Positions 7,183-9,309 of a stretch of 9,309 nucleotides of DNA are shown here, in pieces; positions within the stretch are counted from its first letter, which is position 1, and each line of letters begins with the position of its first letter. The DNA is from Flavobacteriaceae bacterium (lineage in GTDB: Bacteria; Bacteroidota; Bacteroidia; Flavobacteriales; Flavobacteriaceae), in contig JAQWYU010000080.1 in assembly GCA_029253805.1 (NCBI GenBank), positions 1-9,309 of the forward strand, in the 5' to 3' direction. The notes beneath the pieces were generated by a model. It saw only the letters and a program-made list of their open reading frames with translations, did no database searches and was not told the DNA's origin. Position numbers and translations under genes: made by a program.

Positions 7183-9039
7183 ATGAAACAGTTTTTTTCA
7201 AACCTTAAAGGAGATGCCTTCGGGGGTATAACAGCCGGTGTTGTGGCGCTTCCGTTAGCTTTAGCCTTTGGCGTGTCGTCAGGTCTTGGTCCTAGTGCAG
7301 GACTATATGGCGCTATCTTTATAAGTTTTTTTGCTGCTCTTTTCGGAGGAACTAATACGCAAATTTCTGGTCCTACGGCTCCAATGACAGCCGTGAGCAT
7401 GGTCTTGGTTTCTGGGATTGTCGCCGCGAATAATGGCGATATTGGTATTGCGCTTCCAGCTATACTTACCGTTTTCTTAATTGCTGGTTTGTTTCAAATT
7501 GGGCTTGGCTTAGTGGGGCTAGGAAAGTATATTAAATATATTCCATACCCTGTAGTTTCTGGTTTTATGACCGCTATTGGAGTGATTATTTTGTTAACTC
7601 AAATTTTACCTTCTTTAGGTTATAATCCTAAAGAAGATCTAGATTATGTGAATACGTTTAAGGCTCAAGCGAAAGAGTTGGTCCTTCGAAATATTTTAAA
7701 CAATGAGGCTGGAGATGGTGTTTTGGTTTTAAAAGATTTTAAAAGTACCATTGAAAAAGCACCTTTGATTTCCCCTGAAAAGATCTTTAACGAATCTAAA
7801 ACTTTGGCTTCTAAAGAAGCGTCTGGTACAGTAGGTGCATTAAAATTACTACCAAGGGCCATTAAAAACATCAATTGGTTAGAGTTGTTACTGACAGTAG
7901 GAACAATTCTGATTATTTACGGCTTTAAGCGTATTACGTCAATAATACCTAGTACACTAGTTGCTTTGATTGTAATGACTGGGTGTGCAATTATATTTAA
8001 TCTCGACTATATTCCAATCGAAGAAATCCCTAGTGGTTTACCAATGCCTCAGCTTGCTATTTTTGCTCAGTTTAAGCTTGCGGCCATTACCCCATATATT
8101 TTTACGGGCTTTACGCTTGCGTTGCTTGGTGCTATTGATTCATTGCTTACGAGTGTTGTCGCTGACAACATGACTAAAACAAAGCATAATCCCAATAAAG
8201 AACTTATTGGTCAAGGAGTTGGAAACAGTATCGCTTCTGTTTTTGGTGGTATCCCTGGTGCTGGGGCAACAATACGAACTGTTGTAAACATAAACTCTGG
8301 AGGTAAAACTAAGCTTTCGGGAATGATTGCTGGTGTTATGTTGCTTTTTGTTTTATTGGTTCTTGGCCCAATTGCTTCCAAGATCCCTAGTGCGGTTCTG
8401 TCCGGAATACTAATAACTGTTGGAATTGGCGTTATGGACTACAAGGGTTTAAAGGCAATTCCTGCGCTTCCAAAAGATCTTGCTTTTGGACCATTAAAAT
8501 TAAGTTCAGAAGTTTTAATAATGTTGATTGTTTTGTTTTTATCAACGTTCTGGGACTTAATCTTTGCTGTTGGAATTGGGTTAATTATTTCGTGTTTAAT
8601 GTTTATGAAAAAAATTGGAGACTTAACCGCCAAAGATTCTGGTGTTTCTGTCTTAAAAGAACAAGCTTGGCCTGATGAAAAGAACTTACCAAGCGCCTTA
8701 AAAGAGACTGTTTTTATTAAACACGTTAATGGACCGTTATTTTTTGGATCTACTTCAGACTTTTTGCAACTGTATAAACAAATTCCTGATTCTGCTACCA
8801 CGGTTATTTTTAGGCTAGGAAAGATGCCGTACTTGGATCAATCAGGGCTATATGCAATTGAAGATATGATTCAAGACTTACAAACTAAGGGTGTTGAGGT
8901 TTTATTTGTTAATGTATTGCGGCAGCCTCGTTACATGATGGAAAGAATTGATATTATTCCGGGGTTTGTTCCAGAAAAACAGATTTACATTAATTTTAAA
9001 TCTTGTGTAAATGGGTTAATTAAACAGCATGCTAAATAG
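7183..9039 (+). CDS. SulP/SLC26-family anion transporter with STAS domain, BicA-like
   Basis: The 618-residue inner-membrane transporter has the SulP signatures in order: GPSAGLYGAIF (36-46), ISGPTAPMTAVS (61-72), YIPYPVVSGFMTAIG (119-133), GAIDSLLTSVVADNMT (316-331) and FGGIPGAGATIRT (354-366). The membrane part ends near 474. A C-terminal STAS domain spans about 504-612, with the LDQSGLYAIEDM motif (551-562) at the usual regulatory loop. SulP proteins move sulfate, bicarbonate or dicarboxylates with Na+ or H+. Here D319, T323, G361 and T363 line up by spacing with the sodium-site residues I recall for cyanobacterial BicA, so Na+-coupled bicarbonate uptake is a fair guess. An insert of some 55-60 residues (within about 147-230) lies between helices 5 and 6. 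The ATG begins right at the conserved N terminus; no strong ribosome binding site is visible. Substrate is not proven. Confidence 0.9.
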   Translation: MKQFFSNLKGDAFGGITAGVVALPLALAFGVSSGLGPSAGLYGAIFISFFAALFGGTNTQISGPTAPMTAVSMVLVSGIVAANNGDIGIALPAILTVFLIAGLFQIGLGLVGLGKYIKYIPYPVVSGFMTAIGVIILLTQILPSLGYNPKEDLDYVNTFKAQAKELVLRNILNNEAGDGVLVLKDFKSTIEKAPLISPEKIFNESKTLASKEASGTVGALKLLPRAIKNINWLELLLTVGTILIIYGFKRITSIIPSTLVALIVMTGCAIIFNLDYIPIEEIPSGLPMPQLAIFAQFKLAAITPYIFTGFTLALLGAIDSLLTSVVADNMTKTKHNPNKELIGQGVGNSIASVFGGIPGAGATIRTVVNINSGGKTKLSGMIAGVMLLFVLLVLGPIASKIPSAVLSGILITVGIGVMDYKGLKAIPALPKDLAFGPLKLSSEVLIMLIVLFLSTFWDLIFAVGIGLIISCLMFMKKIGDLTAKDSGVSVLKEQAWPDEKNLPSALKETVFIKHVNGPLFFGSTSDFLQLYKQIPDSATTVIFRLGKMPYLDQSGLYAIEDMIQDLQTKGVEVLFVNVLRQPRYMMERIDIIPGFVPEKQIYINFKSCVNGLIKQHAK

Positions 9040-9040
9040 T

Positions 9041-9309
9041 CTAGAAGCTAAGGCTGGTTGGTGTGTCAACTTGATTTGCAGTTTTTACAAGTTTTGGCAG
9101 AACCCTTGGCGCTAACGACTTCACCGGATTAAAAAATAGCGACGATTTTATCTCGTCGTCTGACACAAGTGGTATTGTTTGATTTAAGGCGTTGAATATT
9201 AATAAAAAAACACTTATTATAAATGCAATTTTAACCCCTCCAAAAAGAGCCCCTAGAAGCTTATTTATAACCCCTAAAGCAGCAAAATCTGCCAGTTTAG
9301 TGAGTGCTT
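9041..9309 (-). CDS. CvpA-family membrane protein, C-terminal part (5' end outside window)
   Basis: Read on the minus strand from 9307 to 9041, this frame gives 88 residues and a TAG stop; it was too short and truncated to stand out. It starts inside the amphipathic family segment (LTKLADFAALGVINKLLGALFG), continues with a membrane helix (about 25-41, VKIAFIISVFLLIFNAL), then a polar loop (SDDEIKSS) and the typical end FFNPVKSLAPRVLP. This matches the C-terminal half of CvpA/colicin-V-production-like proteins of Bacteroidota, small multi-helix inner-membrane proteins of unclear function. The last residues (TANQVDTPTSLSF) are a polar tail. The gene is convergent with the transporter gene, the two stop codons being separated by a single base. 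Its 5' end and remaining helices lie beyond the right edge. Confidence 0.8.
   Translation of the reverse strand, partial: ALTKLADFAALGVINKLLGALFGGVKIAFIISVFLLIFNALNQTIPLVSDDEIKSSLFFNPVKSLAPRVLPKLVKTANQVDTPTSLSF
9131..9158 (-). terminator. Intrinsic-terminator-like hairpin inside the cvpA-like coding region
   Basis: Read on the minus strand, CGACGA pairs with TCGTCG (six pairs, four of them G-C) around a seven-base loop, and is followed by CTATTTTTT. This is the shape of a weak rho-independent terminator, but it lies about 90 bases before the stop codon of the cvpA-like gene, in codons for SDDEIKSSLFF. On the plus strand no T-run follows, so it would not act on the transporter transcript. It may be a coincidence of codon use. 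Confidence 0.3.

Noticed and set aside
7179..8801. Minus-strand open frames opposite the transporter gene
   Set aside because: They are antisense shadows without recognisable protein features, while the plus-strand SulP protein is complete and conserved.
9068..9093. Inverted repeat AACTTG/CAAGTT after the transporter gene
   Set aside because: Six mostly weak pairs around a 14-base loop, lying in the opposing coding region; too weak to call a terminator.

Overview
The window looks like a piece of chromosome from a marine-type member of the Flavobacteriaceae (Bacteroidota). It is AT-rich, Shine-Dalgarno sequences are weak or absent, and the genes form the Bat (Bacteroides aerotolerance) cluster in the order typical of that phylum. 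The organism is inferred from gene content and composition, not from a marker gene.

Bases 1 to about 6771 form one tightly packed plus-strand operon. It opens with the 3' part of a membrane protein gene that usually precedes batA in flavobacteria, followed by batA, batB, batC, batD and batE. Successive genes overlap by 1 to 4 bases or are separated by at most 4 bases. BatA and BatB are membrane-anchored von Willebrand factor A (vWA) proteins with intact metal-binding (MIDAS) residues. BatC and BatE carry TPR repeats. BatD is a large exported, membrane-anchored beta-rich protein. BatE also has two membrane helices and a C-terminal SH3-like domain. The set is best read as an envelope complex, normally served by a MoxR ATPase and a DUF58 protein encoded upstream, outside this window. 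Its biochemical job is still poorly defined.

Bases 6771 to 7182 hold a short gene for an exported protein of about 106 residues that I do not recognise, then a 64-base gap with a small hairpin. From 7183 to 9039 lies a complete SulP/SLC26 anion transporter with a C-terminal STAS domain. Its substrate-site residues look more like the sodium-bicarbonate transporter BicA than a sulfate permease. One base after its stop codon is the stop codon of a convergent minus-strand gene, the 3' part of a CvpA-family membrane protein, which runs off the right edge.

I see no rRNA, tRNA, CRISPR array, insertion sequence or integration site. The least described items are the small exported protein between batE and the transporter, the periplasmic insert of the transporter, and an intrinsic-terminator-like hairpin on the coding strand inside the cvpA-like gene. 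Nothing here clearly amounts to an entirely new system.
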